Shown here: positions 25,748 to 36,000 of the stretch, piece by piece
Position numbering within the stretch: position 1 is the stretch's first letter
Layout: each line of letters opens with the position of its first letter
Origin: Nocardioides conyzicola
GTDB taxonomy: Bacteria > Actinomycetota > Actinomycetes > Propionibacteriales > Nocardioidaceae
Direction: 5' to 3'
Assembly (NCBI RefSeq): GCF_039543825.1
Contig: NZ_BAABKM010000002.1
Location: forward strand, 2,264,133-2,328,132
Length of the DNA stretch: 64,000 bases
Program-made: the position numbers and the translations under genes
Notes under the pieces: model-generated
What the model was told of the DNA's origin: nothing
The model's input: the letters and a program-made list of their open reading frames with translations, nothing else
Database searches by the model: none

Positions 25748-27529
25748 TCAGGCCGCCGGCAGGTGGACCCGGAAGGTGCTGCCGTGGCCGAGGTCGGACT
25801 CGATGTCCATGCTGCCGCCGTGGCGCTCCACGATCCGGCGCACGATCGCCAGCCCCAGCCCGGTGCCGGGCTGGGCGAGGGCCAGCGGGTTCGAGGACCG
25901 GAAGAACTCGGTGCCGAGCCGGGCGACGTCCTCCGCCGACATGCCGATCCCCTCGTCGCGGCAGGTGAAGACGACGTCGCCGTCGACGACGTCGATCGCG
26001 ACCGTGACCGAGCCGCCCTCCGGGGTGTACTTCACCGCGTTGCTGATCAGGTTGGCGCACAGCCGGTCCAGCTCGTCGGCGTCGCCCAGCGCGAGGACCG
26101 GCCCGTCCGGCACCTCGACCTTGAGGTCGAGGCGCTTCTGCTGCGCGCTGAGCTCGACCAGGTCGATGACCTCGTCGAGGACGTGGCTCAGGTCGACCGG
26201 GGTGGGAATGACCGGGTTGTCCGGGTCGCCGACCTTCGACAGCAGCAGGAGGTCGTCGATCACCTTGACCATCCGCTGGGCTCCGCGCTCCATCGCCGCG
26301 AGCGACCCCCGCGTCGTACCGGCGAGGTCGCGCGCGGACTCGAGCATCTCGAGGTGGCCGAGCACCGACGACAGCGGGTTCTTGAGCTCGTGGGCGACGG
26401 TGGCGATCAGCTGGCCCTTGTAGGTGTCGAGCTCCTGGAGCTCGACGACCAGCTGGTGCTCGCGCTCGAAGGTGCGGGCGTTGAGGATCGCGCGGCCGAG
26501 GTCGTGCCCGATGTCGAGAGCGGCGGCCGCCTCGGTCTCCGTCCACTCCGGGGCCCCCGGGAGCCGGGTGAGGACCAGGTTGCCCAGGCACTCCGGTCCG
26601 GCACCCAGCGGGATGAAGAGCAGCGACTCGACATCGATGCCCCGGAGGAAGCTGAGCACCGCCGCGCGCTCGGCCGGGTCGAGCGACTCGTCGTCCTCGA
26701 CGTTCGACGCGACGATGACCACCTGCTGGGACCGCCAGGCGGCCTGGGCGGTGGACTCCGCGATCTTCACGAGATCGGGCGTGAGCGCCACCTCGGTGGG
26801 ATTCGACGAGTAGATGTGGCCCAGGCCCTCGGCCCCGCGGGCGAACGTGTGGATCCACATGCCGGCCGCCCGGAAGCCCTCCAGGAGCGCGTCGCGGCTG
26901 TCGGCCGCGATCCGCTCGAGGCTGAGCTGGGCCGTGGCCCGCCGGACGATCCTGCGGGCCGCCTGCGCCATCCGCACCTGCTCGGCGAGGGCCTCCCGCT
27001 CGAGGGCGACGACGACGGCCCGGCCGGCCTGCTCGGCGTACATGTTGAGCAGTGCGCGCTGCTCCTCGCCCGGTCGGCGCCCGTCGGCGGGCACGTCCAT
27101 CGCCAGGGTGCCGCGCAGGACGCCGTTGTCGTCGTACAGGGGCGCGATCAGGAGGTCGAGCGGGTGCCACGCGTCCGGGGCGTCGATCGGCTCGATGTCG
27201 GGGACCCAGCCCCACTCGTCGCCGGCGTCGGGCTCGAGCCGCTCGTGGGGCACGAAGCGGAGGAGGCCCCAGTCGTCCGCCTTCGCGATCTCGCCCGCCA
27301 GGCGGTCCACCGGCGTACGGGATCCCTCGAGCTGGCTGCGGGCCACGTCGCTGCCGGCGACCGCCACGACCTCGAGCTTGCCGTCCTCGCGGACCACGCT
27401 GATGGCGGCGACCCCGAAGTGGGCGACGTCGGTGACGCCCTCGGCGATCAGCTGGAGGGCGTCGCGCGACCCAGCATCCGAGAGGCGCACGCGCCCTCGG
27501 ACGGGCCCTGCCGGGGTGTCCCGGGGCAT
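25748..27529 (-). CDS. GAF-domain sensor histidine kinase (tandem copy 1)
   Basis: This 593-aa paralogue of the next gene has the same plan: a sensor region (20-180), a second GAF-like region (190-355), HisKA VAHELKNPLSSV (His380), and a HATPase with NLISNAVKYTPEGG, DEGIGMS and GTGLGLAI. The segments WGLLRFVPHERL and MDVPADGRRPGEEQRALLNMYAEQA align with WGTLKFIPHDSL and the matching region of copy 2, which shows a tandem duplication. A TACCAT -10 (27566-27561, minus) precedes a short leader. It is divergent from purF. Confidence 0.87.
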   Translation of the reverse strand: MPRDTPAGPVRGRVRLSDAGSRDALQLIAEGVTDVAHFGVAAISVVREDGKLEVVAVAGSDVARSQLEGSRTPVDRLAGEIAKADDWGLLRFVPHERLEPDAGDEWGWVPDIEPIDAPDAWHPLDLLIAPLYDDNGVLRGTLAMDVPADGRRPGEEQRALLNMYAEQAGRAVVVALEREALAEQVRMAQAARRIVRRATAQLSLERIAADSRDALLEGFRAAGMWIHTFARGAEGLGHIYSSNPTEVALTPDLVKIAESTAQAAWRSQQVVIVASNVEDDESLDPAERAAVLSFLRGIDVESLLFIPLGAGPECLGNLVLTRLPGAPEWTETEAAAALDIGHDLGRAILNARTFEREHQLVVELQELDTYKGQLIATVAHELKNPLSSVLGHLEMLESARDLAGTTRGSLAAMERGAQRMVKVIDDLLLLSKVGDPDNPVIPTPVDLSHVLDEVIDLVELSAQQKRLDLKVEVPDGPVLALGDADELDRLCANLISNAVKYTPEGGSVTVAIDVVDGDVVFTCRDEGIGMSAEDVARLGTEFFRSSNPLALAQPGTGLGLAIVRRIVERHGGSMDIESDLGHGSTFRVHLPAA

Positions 27530-27605
27530 CGGTCCTCAACTTCTTCCGGTGGTCGAGGTCATGGTAAGCGCGCGTCCCGGACTGGGTGGCACGGGTGTCC
27601 AGCCG

Positions 27606-27611
27606 TAGACT
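27606..27611 (+). promoter_or_regulatory. Candidate -10 box (TAGACT), purF
   Basis: TAGACT is followed by TCAGGA (6 nt) and GTG 27618. This looks leaderless, although AGGA is also close to the start. Confidence 0.45.
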
Positions 27612-27617
27612 TCAGGA

Positions 27618-29162
27618 GTGCCCTTCCAAAGCAGCCCCCGCAAGGGTGGCGACGGCAGGTTGACCGCGGCGCTCGACCCCCACGACCAGGGTCCTCAGGA
27701 CGCCTGCGGGGTGTTCGGGGTCTGGGCTCCCGGTGAGGACGTCGCCAAGCTGACGTACTTCGGGCTCTACGCCCTCCAGCACCGTGGCCAGGAGTCGGCC
27801 GGCATCGCCGTCAGCAACGGCCGCCAGATCCTGGTCTACAAGGACATGGGCCTCGTCTCCCAGGTCTTCGACGAGACCACGCTGGCGTCGCTCAAGGGTC
27901 ACCTCGCGATCGGGCACAGCCGCTACTCGACGACCGGCGCGAGCACCTGGCAGAACGCGCAGCCGACGTTCCGCCCGACCGCCGACGGCTCCATCGCCCT
28001 GGGCCACAACGGCAACCTGATCAACACCGCCGAGCTCGCCCAGATGGTCGTCGACCTGCCGGGCCCCGATGACGAGCTCGACCTGCACACCCGTCCGCAG
28101 GAGACGTCGACCAACGACACCAGCCTGGTCACCGCGCTGCTGGCCCACCACCCGGACACGTCGCTGGAGCAGCGGGCGCTCGAGGTGCTGCCGCTGCTGC
28201 AGGGCGCCTACTGCTTCGTGTGGATGAACGAGAACACCCTGTACGCCGCCCGCGACCCGCAGGGCATCCGGCCGCTCGTGCTGGGCCGCCTCGACCGGGG
28301 CTGGGTGGTCGCGTCCGAGGACGCCGCCCTGGCCACGATCGGCGCCAGCGTGGTCCGCGAGGTCGAGCCCGGCGAGATGATCGTCATCGACGAGAACGGC
28401 CTGCGCTCCCACCGTTTCGCCGAGCCCGACCGCAAGGGCTGCGTCTTCGAGTACGTCTACCTCGCCCGCCCGGACGCCACCATCAGCGGCCGCAGCGTCC
28501 ACGAGTCGCGCGTCGAGATGGGCCGGCAGCTGGCCCGCGAGTTCCCGGTCGAGGCCGACCTGGTCATCCCGGTCCCCGAGTCCGGCACGCCGGCCGCGGC
28601 GGGGTACGCCGAGGAGTCCGGCATCCCCTTCGGCCAGGGCTTCGTCAAGAACGCGTACGTCGGCCGCACCTTCATCCAGCCCAGCCAGACGCTGCGCCAG
28701 CTCGGCATCCGGCTCAAGCTCAACGCGCTCGAGCACATGATCCGCGGCAAGCGGATCGTCGTCGTCGACGACTCGATCGTCCGCGGCAACACCCAGCGCG
28801 CCCAGGTGCGGATGCTCCGGGAGGCCGGTGCCCTCGAGGTGCACGTCCGGATCTCCAGCCCGCCCGTGAAGTGGCCGTGCTTCTACGGCATCGACTTCGC
28901 GACCCGCGCCGAGCTGATCGCCAACGGCCTGACCCCCGAGGAGATCGCGGCCAGCGTCGGCGCCGACACCCTCGGCTACATCTCGCTCGACGGGATGATC
29001 GACTCGACGAAGCAGACCCGCGACACGCTCTGCACGGCGTGCTTCACGGGTCAGTACCCGATCGAGCTGCCGGACGAGAGCCTGCTGGGCAAGCACCTGC
29101 TCGAGGCGACCCTGAGCTCGCCCACGATGGGCAAGGCGCTGCCCGTCCTCAACAACCCGTGA
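27618..29162 (+). CDS. purF: Amidophosphoribosyltransferase
   Basis: PurF (514 aa) makes phosphoribosylamine from PRPP and glutamine, the first step of purine synthesis. A propeptide of 29 residues precedes the catalytic Cys30 (DACGVFGVW), which becomes N-terminal after processing. The glutaminase motifs (YALQHRGQESAGIA, IGHSRYSTTG) and the PRPP loop (RIVVVDDSIVRGNTQ) are intact, and Cys residues near the C-terminus fit the iron-sulfur type. It is followed 28 bp later by purM. Confidence 0.96.
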   Translation: MPFQSSPRKGGDGRLTAALDPHDQGPQDACGVFGVWAPGEDVAKLTYFGLYALQHRGQESAGIAVSNGRQILVYKDMGLVSQVFDETTLASLKGHLAIGHSRYSTTGASTWQNAQPTFRPTADGSIALGHNGNLINTAELAQMVVDLPGPDDELDLHTRPQETSTNDTSLVTALLAHHPDTSLEQRALEVLPLLQGAYCFVWMNENTLYAARDPQGIRPLVLGRLDRGWVVASEDAALATIGASVVREVEPGEMIVIDENGLRSHRFAEPDRKGCVFEYVYLARPDATISGRSVHESRVEMGRQLAREFPVEADLVIPVPESGTPAAAGYAEESGIPFGQGFVKNAYVGRTFIQPSQTLRQLGIRLKLNALEHMIRGKRIVVVDDSIVRGNTQRAQVRMLREAGALEVHVRISSPPVKWPCFYGIDFATRAELIANGLTPEEIAASVGADTLGYISLDGMIDSTKQTRDTLCTACFTGQYPIELPDESLLGKHLLEATLSSPTMGKALPVLNNP

Positions 29163-29190
29163 CGTCGACCCAGCCCGACCAGGAGACCTC

Positions 29191-30255
29191 GTGAGCGAGT
29201 CCAACGCGTACGCCGAGGCCGGCGTCAACATCCAGGCCGCCGACACGGCCATCGAGCTGATGAAGGGCTGGATCGAGAAGTCGCGGCGGCCCGAGGTCAT
29301 CGGTGGGCTCGGCGGCTTCGCCGGTCTCTTCGACGCGTCGGCGCTGACCCGCTACGAGCGCCCGCTGCTGGCGACCTCCACCGACGGGGTCGGCACCAAG
29401 GTCGCGATCGCCCAGGCGATGGACATCCACGACACCATCGGCTTCGACCTGGTCGGCATGGTCGTCGACGACCTCGTCGTCTGCGGTGCCGAGCCGCTCT
29501 TCATGACCGACTACATCGCGACCGGCCGGGTGGAGCCCGAGAAGATCGCCGCGATCGTGAAGGGCATCGCCGAGGGCTGCGTGCTCGCCGGCTGCGCCCT
29601 CATCGGTGGCGAGACCGCGGAGCACCCGGGCCTGCTCGGGCCGGACGAGTACGACGTCGCCGGCGCGACGACCGGCGTCGTCGAGGCCGCCAAGCTGCTC
29701 GGGCCCGGCCGCGTCCGTCCGGGCGACGTGGTGATCGCGATGGAGGCGTCGGGTCTGCACTCCAACGGCTACTCCCTGGTCCGCCACGTGCTGCTCGAGA
29801 AGGCCGCGCTGCCGCTCGAGGGCCACCACGACGACTTCGGGCGCACCCTCGGCGAGGAGCTCCTCGAGCCCACCCGGATCTACGCGAAGGCCTGCCTCGA
29901 GCTGGCGGACCGCACCCAGACCCACGCGATGTCGCACGTGACCGGCGGCGGCCTGGCCGCCAACCTCGAGCGGGTGATGCCGGTCGAGCTGTCCGCCACC
30001 CTGGACCGGGCGACCTGGACGCCGCAGCCGATCTTCGACCTCGTCCGCCGGGTCGGCGACGTGTCGCAGCCGGACCTGGAGGCCACCCTCAACTGCGGCG
30101 TCGGCATGGTCGCCCTGACCGCGCCGGACGACGTCGACGCCGCGATCGGCGTACTCGCCCAGCACGGGATCCGGGCCTGGGTCGCCGGCGAGGTGACGCC
30201 CGCGACCGGGCGTGGCGGGGCGGTCGAGCTGGTCGGTCAGCACCCCGGCTGGTGA
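29191..30255 (+). CDS. purM: Phosphoribosylformylglycinamidine cyclo-ligase (AIR synthetase)
   Basis: PurM (354 aa) closes FGAM to AIR with ATP. Conserved segments are YAEAGVNIQAADTAIELMK, STDGVGTKVAIAQ, VDDLVVCGAEPLFMTDY, GGETAEHPG and SHVTGGGLAANLERVMP. It starts at GTG 29191 after AGGAGA. It is in an operon with purF. Confidence 0.96.
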   Translation: MSESNAYAEAGVNIQAADTAIELMKGWIEKSRRPEVIGGLGGFAGLFDASALTRYERPLLATSTDGVGTKVAIAQAMDIHDTIGFDLVGMVVDDLVVCGAEPLFMTDYIATGRVEPEKIAAIVKGIAEGCVLAGCALIGGETAEHPGLLGPDEYDVAGATTGVVEAAKLLGPGRVRPGDVVIAMEASGLHSNGYSLVRHVLLEKAALPLEGHHDDFGRTLGEELLEPTRIYAKACLELADRTQTHAMSHVTGGGLAANLERVMPVELSATLDRATWTPQPIFDLVRRVGDVSQPDLEATLNCGVGMVALTAPDDVDAAIGVLAQHGIRAWVAGEVTPATGRGGAVELVGQHPGW

Positions 30256-30317
30256 CATTCGGCGCGATTGCCGTTCGAATCGCTGGAACCGATGTGCAGG
30301 AACAGCCGGGCAACAGG

Positions 30318-30323
30318 TAGCGT
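30318..30323 (+). promoter_or_regulatory. Candidate -10 box (TAGCGT), DUF3073 gene
   Basis: TAGCGT lies about 75 nt before the DUF3073 start and would give a leader of about 70 nt. No clear -35 is seen. Confidence 0.35.
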
Positions 30324-30398
30324 TGGGGTCACGAGAACTCTTTGAGACCAGCCCGGGTGCCACTGTGCCCCGGCCGAGCGTGCGAGGGGGCTGACCCT

Positions 30399-30578
30399 AT
30401 GGGGCGCGGCCGAGCGAAAGCCAAGCAGACGAAGGTCGCTCGCGACCTGAAGTACCAGACTCACGAGACGGACTTCGGTGCACTCGCCAGTGAGCTCCAC
30501 GGCTCCAAGGGCGAGGACGAGCTTCCTCCCGAAGAGCTCGAGAAGTGGTCGGACTACACCGACTCTCGGCGCGACTGA
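30399..30578 (+). CDS. DUF3073 small conserved protein
   Basis: The 59-aa protein begins MGRGRAKAKQTKVARDLKY, the signature of DUF3073, a family found throughout actinobacteria and typically after purM. The N-terminus is strongly basic and the C-terminus acidic (DELPPEELEKWSDYTDSRRD). Its function is unknown. ATG 30399 follows GAGGGGG; longer readings upstream lack family similarity. Confidence 0.9.
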   Translation: MGRGRAKAKQTKVARDLKYQTHETDFGALASELHGSKGEDELPPEELEKWSDYTDSRRD

Positions 30579-30654
30579 GCCTCGTCACACCCGTCACAGG
30601 ATTCACCGGCTGACCGCCGACCCCCGCACGACCCGCCGCAGCGTCGCGGCGTGT

Positions 30655-30692
30655 CGCGAGGGTTTCAGCGGCCGACCGGTGAAACCCTCGCG
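30655..30692. terminator. 13-bp stem hairpin between converging genes
   Basis: CGCGAGGGTTTCA (30655-30667) pairs perfectly with TGAAACCCTCGCG (30680-30692) across a 12-nt loop. It lies between the 3' ends of DUF3073 and the valine dehydrogenase gene, so it can end transcription from both sides. No long T-run follows on either strand. Confidence 0.65.
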
Positions 30693-30701
30693 CCGAGCAG
30701 C

Positions 30702-31778
30702 TCAGCGCTGAGGCACGTACATCCCCCGCAGGCGCCCGACCTCGCGCATCCGCCGCTCGGCGAGCCGGTCGGCGGCGATGGCGGGCGGTACGTCGTCCGA
30801 CGCGGCGAGCTCGAGCACGCGCAGGGTGGTGTCGAAGATGCCGGTCGCGCGCTGCTGGGCGCGCTCGAACGAGAAGCCCTCGAGCTCGTCGGCGACCTGG
30901 ATCAGGCCGCCGGCGTTGACGCAGTAGTCGGGCGCGTAGAGGATGCCGCGCTCCTCGAGCGCCTTCTCGACGCCCGGGTGGGCGAGCTGGTTGTTGGCCG
31001 CGCCGCACACGATCCGCGCGGTGAGCACCTCCACGACCTCGTCGGTGATGGCGTCGCCCATCGCGCAGGGCGCGTAGACGTCGAGCTGCGAGGCGACGAG
31101 CTCGGCCTCGGAGGCCACCACCCGCGCGGTCGGGTGCTCGTCGCGGATCCGGTCGAGGGCCGGGGCGTAGACGTCGGTCACGACGACGTCCGCGCCGTCC
31201 TCGACCAGGTGCCGCACCAGGTGCCGGCCGACCTTGCCGACACCGGCGACGCCGACCGTGCGGCCGGCGAGCGAGGTGGAGCCCCACGCGACCTGGGCGG
31301 CCGCGCGCATGCCCTGGAAGACGCCGTACGCCGTGAGCACGGAGCTGTCGCCCGCGCCACCGTGGGCGACCGTGCGGCCGGTGACGAAGGAGCACTCGCG
31401 GGCGATGTCGTCCATGTCCGCGGAGAAGGTGCCGACGTCGCACGCCGTGTAGTAGCGGCCGCCGAGCGCCTGGACGTGCCGGCCGTAGGCACGCAGCAGC
31501 GGCTCGGACTTCAGGCTGGCCGGGTCGCCGATGATCACGGCCTTGCCGCCGCCGAGGTCGAGCCCGGCGAGCGCGGCCTTGTAGGACATGCCGCGCGAGA
31601 GGTTGAGCACGTCGCGCAGGGCGTCGGCCGTCGAGGCGTAGGGGTGGAAGCGGGTGCCGCCGAGGGCGGGGCCGAGGGCGGTCGAGTGGACGGCGATGAT
31701 CGCCTTGAGACCGGTGGCCGGGTCGTTGGCGAAGACGACCTGCTCGTGCTCGGAACCGAGATCGAAGACGTCGGACAT
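30702..31778 (-). CDS. vdh: Valine (Leu/Phe-type) dehydrogenase
   Basis: This 358-aa NAD-dependent enzyme removes the amino group from branched-chain amino acids. The dimerisation/catalytic domain has [36 protein letters not shown] (Lys67, Lys79) and [16 protein letters not shown]. The Rossmann domain has [14 protein letters not shown]. Similarity and length fit the streptomycete valine dehydrogenase group, which feeds branched-chain precursors. Leucine dehydrogenase is an alternative name for the same family. Confidence 0.9.
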   Translation of the reverse strand: MSDVFDLGSEHEQVVFANDPATGLKAIIAVHSTALGPALGGTRFHPYASTADALRDVLNLSRGMSYKAALAGLDLGGGKAVIIGDPASLKSEPLLRAYGRHVQALGGRYYTACDVGTFSADMDDIARECSFVTGRTVAHGGAGDSSVLTAYGVFQGMRAAAQVAWGSTSLAGRTVGVAGVGKVGRHLVRHLVEDGADVVVTDVYAPALDRIRDEHPTARVVASEAELVASQLDVYAPCAMGDAITDEVVEVLTARIVCGAANNQLAHPGVEKALEERGILYAPDYCVNAGGLIQVADELEGFSFERAQQRATGIFDTTLRVLELAASDDVPPAIAADRLAERRMREVGRLRGMYVPQR

Positions 31779-31878
31779 GTGTGGTCCTGCTTTCTGGTGT
31801 CGGCCACGGGGTGGTGTGGCGCGGTGACGGTGAGGAGCGCGCAGGGGTGGCGCGTGCTCTGGGTCACACGGTAGACCG

Positions 31879-33093
31879 CTACGCGGGTCGCAGGAAAACG
31901 ACGTCGCCGTGCGTCCCGTAGCCGCAGATGCGGCCGCCGTACGGCGTGCCGTCGAAGGCCACCATCAGCCAGGAGTCCCCGTCGGGCACGAGCGTCGGCC
32001 ACGGGATGTTGGAGAGGTACGGCGCGGCGAGGGTGCCGGTCGGACGCAGGGCGAGGTCGAAGACGGGGTAGGTCCGGGCGCGCTTGTCGCTGGCGAGCAC
32101 CTGCCACGCGCCGTCGAGGTGCAGCAGCGTCGTGCCCTCGGTCTCGGCGAGGCCGGTGGCGGCGCCGCGGAGCGTCAGCGCGTCGAGGGTGGGACCGGCG
32201 GCCAGCGCGGGGTGGAAGCGGAAGTACTTGCGTGCGCTGACGAAGCCGACGAGCCAGCCGTCCTCGGTCCGCACCAGGTGCGGGTCCCACACGCCGACCG
32301 AGCGCAGGCCGTCGACGGGGAGCGGCAGCGGCTCGGTGTCGAGCAGGTGGGTGCCGCTGAGCAGGTCGGCGGTCGTCCGCGCCAGGGTGACCCCCACGGT
32401 CGGTCGCCGCCGGTCGAAGTCGCCCCAGGTGCTGGTCGCGACCAGCCACGCGTCGCCGTCGCGGAGGACGTGCGTCGCGTGGTCGCCGTACGCCCCGGGT
32501 CGGTCGGGCCGCCGGAAGAAGAGGTCCGAGAGGTGGGTGAGACCCAGCGTCGACGGGTCGAGCTCCCACAGCGAGGTGTGCGCCGTGTCGAAGAAGCCCG
32601 GCCCGGCGCTGGTCGCGGACAGCACGACCCGGCCGTCCGGAGCGCCGGTGACGAGCCGGACGTCGCGCAGCCCGAGCTGGCCGAACCGTCCTGCGGTCGG
32701 CGCATCGCTGCCGAGCCGCGCCAGCCAGCTCTCGTCGTGGGTGTCGATCCGATGCTCCAGGTCGACCCGGGCCCGTGCCGTCCACACGCCGTCGTGACGG
32801 GTCAGCGCGGTGACGTGCGTCCCCGTCAGCGCCAGGCCGACCTCGTCGACCGGACCGTCCGGCCGGGCGTCCCGCCGCGAGCGGTGCCGCGTGGTCCGCC
32901 CTCCGGTGGTGACCTCGAGCCAGACCGCGCCCGCGTCGTACGCCGCCACCAGTCGGTCACCGCCCGACGCCAGCTCGAGCGAGCCCGGGCCGGTGACGGC
33001 GGCGTACGGCGCGACGACCTCGTCGAGCGCGGAGCCGGGTACGACGAGGTCGACCGGCCGGCGGCGGGCCACCTCGGTGAAGCGGGGTAGCAC
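31879..33093 (-). CDS. Hypothetical beta-propeller (GH43/GH62-like) protein
   Basis: The 404-aa protein has no signal peptide and repeats of beta-sheet blades typical of five-bladed glycosidase-like propellers ([29 protein letters not shown] and [14 protein letters not shown]). Catalytic residues cannot be assigned. GTG 33093 lies 2 nt after the stop of the hybrid kinase gene, preceded by AAGGA. The two are clearly co-transcribed, which is an unusual pairing. Confidence 0.6.
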   Translation of the reverse strand: MLPRFTEVARRRPVDLVVPGSALDEVVAPYAAVTGPGSLELASGGDRLVAAYDAGAVWLEVTTGGRTTRHRSRRDARPDGPVDEVGLALTGTHVTALTRHDGVWTARARVDLEHRIDTHDESWLARLGSDAPTAGRFGQLGLRDVRLVTGAPDGRVVLSATSAGPGFFDTAHTSLWELDPSTLGLTHLSDLFFRRPDRPGAYGDHATHVLRDGDAWLVATSTWGDFDRRRPTVGVTLARTTADLLSGTHLLDTEPLPLPVDGLRSVGVWDPHLVRTEDGWLVGFVSARKYFRFHPALAAGPTLDALTLRGAATGLAETEGTTLLHLDGAWQVLASDKRARTYPVFDLALRPTGTLAAPYLSNIPWPTLVPDGDSWLMVAFDGTPYGGRICGYGTHGDVVFLRPA

Positions 33094-33095
33094 CG

Positions 33096-36000
33096 TCAGT
33101 GGTCCTTGGCCGTCGCCTGCTGGAGCGCGGAGACGGCGACGAGGACCTCGGCGCTGAGCTCGTCGAGCATCGGCTGGGCTCCGTCCGTCCGGCCCGCGAT
33201 GCCGAGCGCCTCCAGCCGGGCGGCGGCGGTCGCCACCCGGGGCAGGCCGAGGTTGAGGGCGCTGCCCTTAAGCTGGTGGGCGGAGGTCAGCAGGGAGTTG
33301 GCGTTGTCGCCGTCGACCGCGGCCCGGATCGCGACCAGCTGGTCACCGACCCGGCCCATGAACGACGCAGCGGTCCGCTCGAAGAACGACGTGCCGTCCT
33401 TGACCAGGCCCTCGAGCACCTGTACCCGGTCGGCGTCGAGCACGCCGACCGCACCCGCGCCCGCCGCCGGCGGTGGGGCCGGTGGCGCCGGGGCGGGGGC
33501 CGCCTCGGGTGCCGCGACGGCACCCGCGGCCGGGTCGACCGGGTCGGGCAGCTCGGCCCAGGTGTGCAGCGCGCGCTCGACCTCCCGAGCGTTGACGGGC
33601 TTGGTGAGGTAGTCGTCCATGCCGGCCTCGAGGCAGCGCTCCCGCTCGCCCTCGAGGGCGGACGCGGTCATCGCGACGATCGGCACCCGCTGCCCCGGGG
33701 GCTCCTGAGCCCGGATCCGTCGCGTCGCGTCGAACCCGTCGAGCCGGGGCATCCGGCAGTCCATGAACACCACGGCGTACTCGTGCGGCTGCGCCAGCAT
33801 CTCCACGGCGGCCACGCCGTCGTCGGCCACGTCCACGACGCAGCCGAGGTTCTCGAGCAGCCCGGTCGCGACCATCTGGTTGACCGGGTTGTCCTCGACG
33901 ACGAGGACCCGGATCCCGAGCGCGGCGTCCGCACCCGACGTGCGGGCGCGCGCCGCGCCGAGCGGCCGCGGGGCCAGCACCCCGAGGAGCGCGTCGTGGA
34001 GCTCGACCTCCCGCACCGGCTTGCTCAGGCTGGTCCGGATGCCCGCGTCCGCGACCTGCTGACGGGGCACCTGCTCCGAGCTGAGCAGCAGCAGGTGCAG
34101 GCCGACGAGGTCGCGGTCGCTGCGGATCCGCCTGGCGAGCTCCAAGCCGTCGACGTCCGGCATGCGCAGGTCGAGCAGCGCCAGCTCGAAGGGGTCGCCG
34201 AGCTCCACGCCCTCGCGCAGGGCCCGGAGCGCGTCGGCGGCGGAGGGTACGGCGTACGCCCGCATGTGCCAGGCGGACAGTTGGTCCTCGAGGATGAACC
34301 GGTTGGTCTCGTTGTCGTCGACCACGAGGATGCGGCGGCCGCGCAGCTGCACGGGCACGTCGAACTGACGCTCGGCCGCGCCGGCGACCCGGTCGAGCCG
34401 GACGGTGAAGGAGAAGGTGCTGCCGGTGCCGAGCTCGCTGGTGAGCCACAACTCGCCACCGAGCGCGTCGACGAGCTGACGGGAGATCGCGAGGCCGAGC
34501 CCGGTCCCGCCGTGCCGGCGGGTGGTCGACGGGTCGGCCTGGGTGAACGCGTCGAAGAGCCGCTCGCGCGAGGTCGGGTCGATGCCGACACCGGTGTCGG
34601 TGACGTCGACGCGCAGGACCACGTCGTGCGTGGTCTGCCGTTCGACGCGCGCCTCGATGGCGACCTCGCCGCTGTCGGTGAACTTCACGGCGTTGGACCC
34701 CAGGTTGCTGATCACCTGACCGAGCCGGACGGAGTCGCCGCGTAGCTGGACCGGCACGTCGGGGTGGCAGGCGACGATCAGCTCCAGACCCTTCTCGTGG
34801 GCCGGTCCGCTGAGCACCGTGGCGACCTGGTCGAAGACCGCGCGTACGTCGAAGTCCGCGGCCTCGAGCTCGAGCTTGCCGGCCTCGATCTTCGACAGGT
34901 CGAGGATGTCGTTGATGATGCCGAGCAGCGTCATGCCGGCGTTCTGGAGATTGGCCGTCAGCCGCCGCTGGTGCTCGTCGAGGTCGGTGCGCAGCAGCAG
35001 GTCAGTGAGGCCGATGACGCCGTTCATCGGCGTCCGGATCTCGTGCGACATGGTGGCGAGGAACTCCGACTTGAGCCGGGAGGCCTCCATCGCGTCGTCG
35101 CGCGCCTCGGCGAGCTGCGCCGCCGTGCGCTCGCGCCCGGCGACCAGCGCGAGCTGGTGGGAGATCTGGGCCATCAGCTGGTGGGAGTTCTCGTCCGGAG
35201 GGAGCTCGTCCGCCATCAGCTCCACCACGGCGATCACCTCGCCCTCGAGCACCACCGGCATCGCGACCAGGCTGTGGGTCTCGGCCATCGCGGACGGGAC
35301 GCCGATGGTGACCATCGCGGTGCGCCGGGCCTCGGCGGCGAGCTCCGGGTCCGGCGCGACGACGGCCCGGCCGCCGCTCATGTCGAGGACCTCGACCCCT
35401 GCGACCTGCCAGTCGTAGAGGAAGCCGCAGACCGCCGACCAGGTGGTGTGCTCGGGCACCCCGGCGCCCGCGATCAGCAGCGCCTCGCGCAGGTTGGTCG
35501 ACAGGTTGGCGGCGGTCGTCATCTGCTGGAGCAGGAAGAGCCGTCGGGTCGCCTCCTCGGCCTGCTCGTCGGCGGTGTGCAGGTCGGTGATGTCCTGCGC
35601 GGTGCCGCTCATCCGGATCACCGTCCCGTCCGCCGACCGCTCGACGACGCCACGCCCGCGCACCCACCGGACCTCGCCGTCGGGGCGCAGCACCCGGTGG
35701 TCGAACTCGTACGCGGCGCTGCCCTCCTCGGCCGCCCGCTGGATCACCTGGCCCGCGCGCTCGCGGTCACCGGGGTGCAGCAGCGAGAGGTAGGCCTCGA
35801 AGTCCGGCGTCGTGCCGGTCGCGACCCCGAAGATCCGGCACATCTCGTCCGACCACAGCACCCGGTCGCCGGGGACGTCCCACTCCCAGCTGCCGAGGTG
35901 GGCGAGCTGCTGAGCGGTCGCGAGCTGCTGCTCGCGCTCGACCAGGGCCTCCAGCAGCTCCTTGCGCTCGGTGTACGGCGTGACGCGGTGCAGCCAGCCG

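Noticed and set aside
25728..27539. Upstream continuation of the second kinase frame through the first kinase gene
   Set aside because: The stretch is Arg/Pro/Ala-rich and antagonistic to the clear GAF-HisKA paralogue in another frame. The ATG 25727 with TAGGAT 7 nt upstream is a better start.
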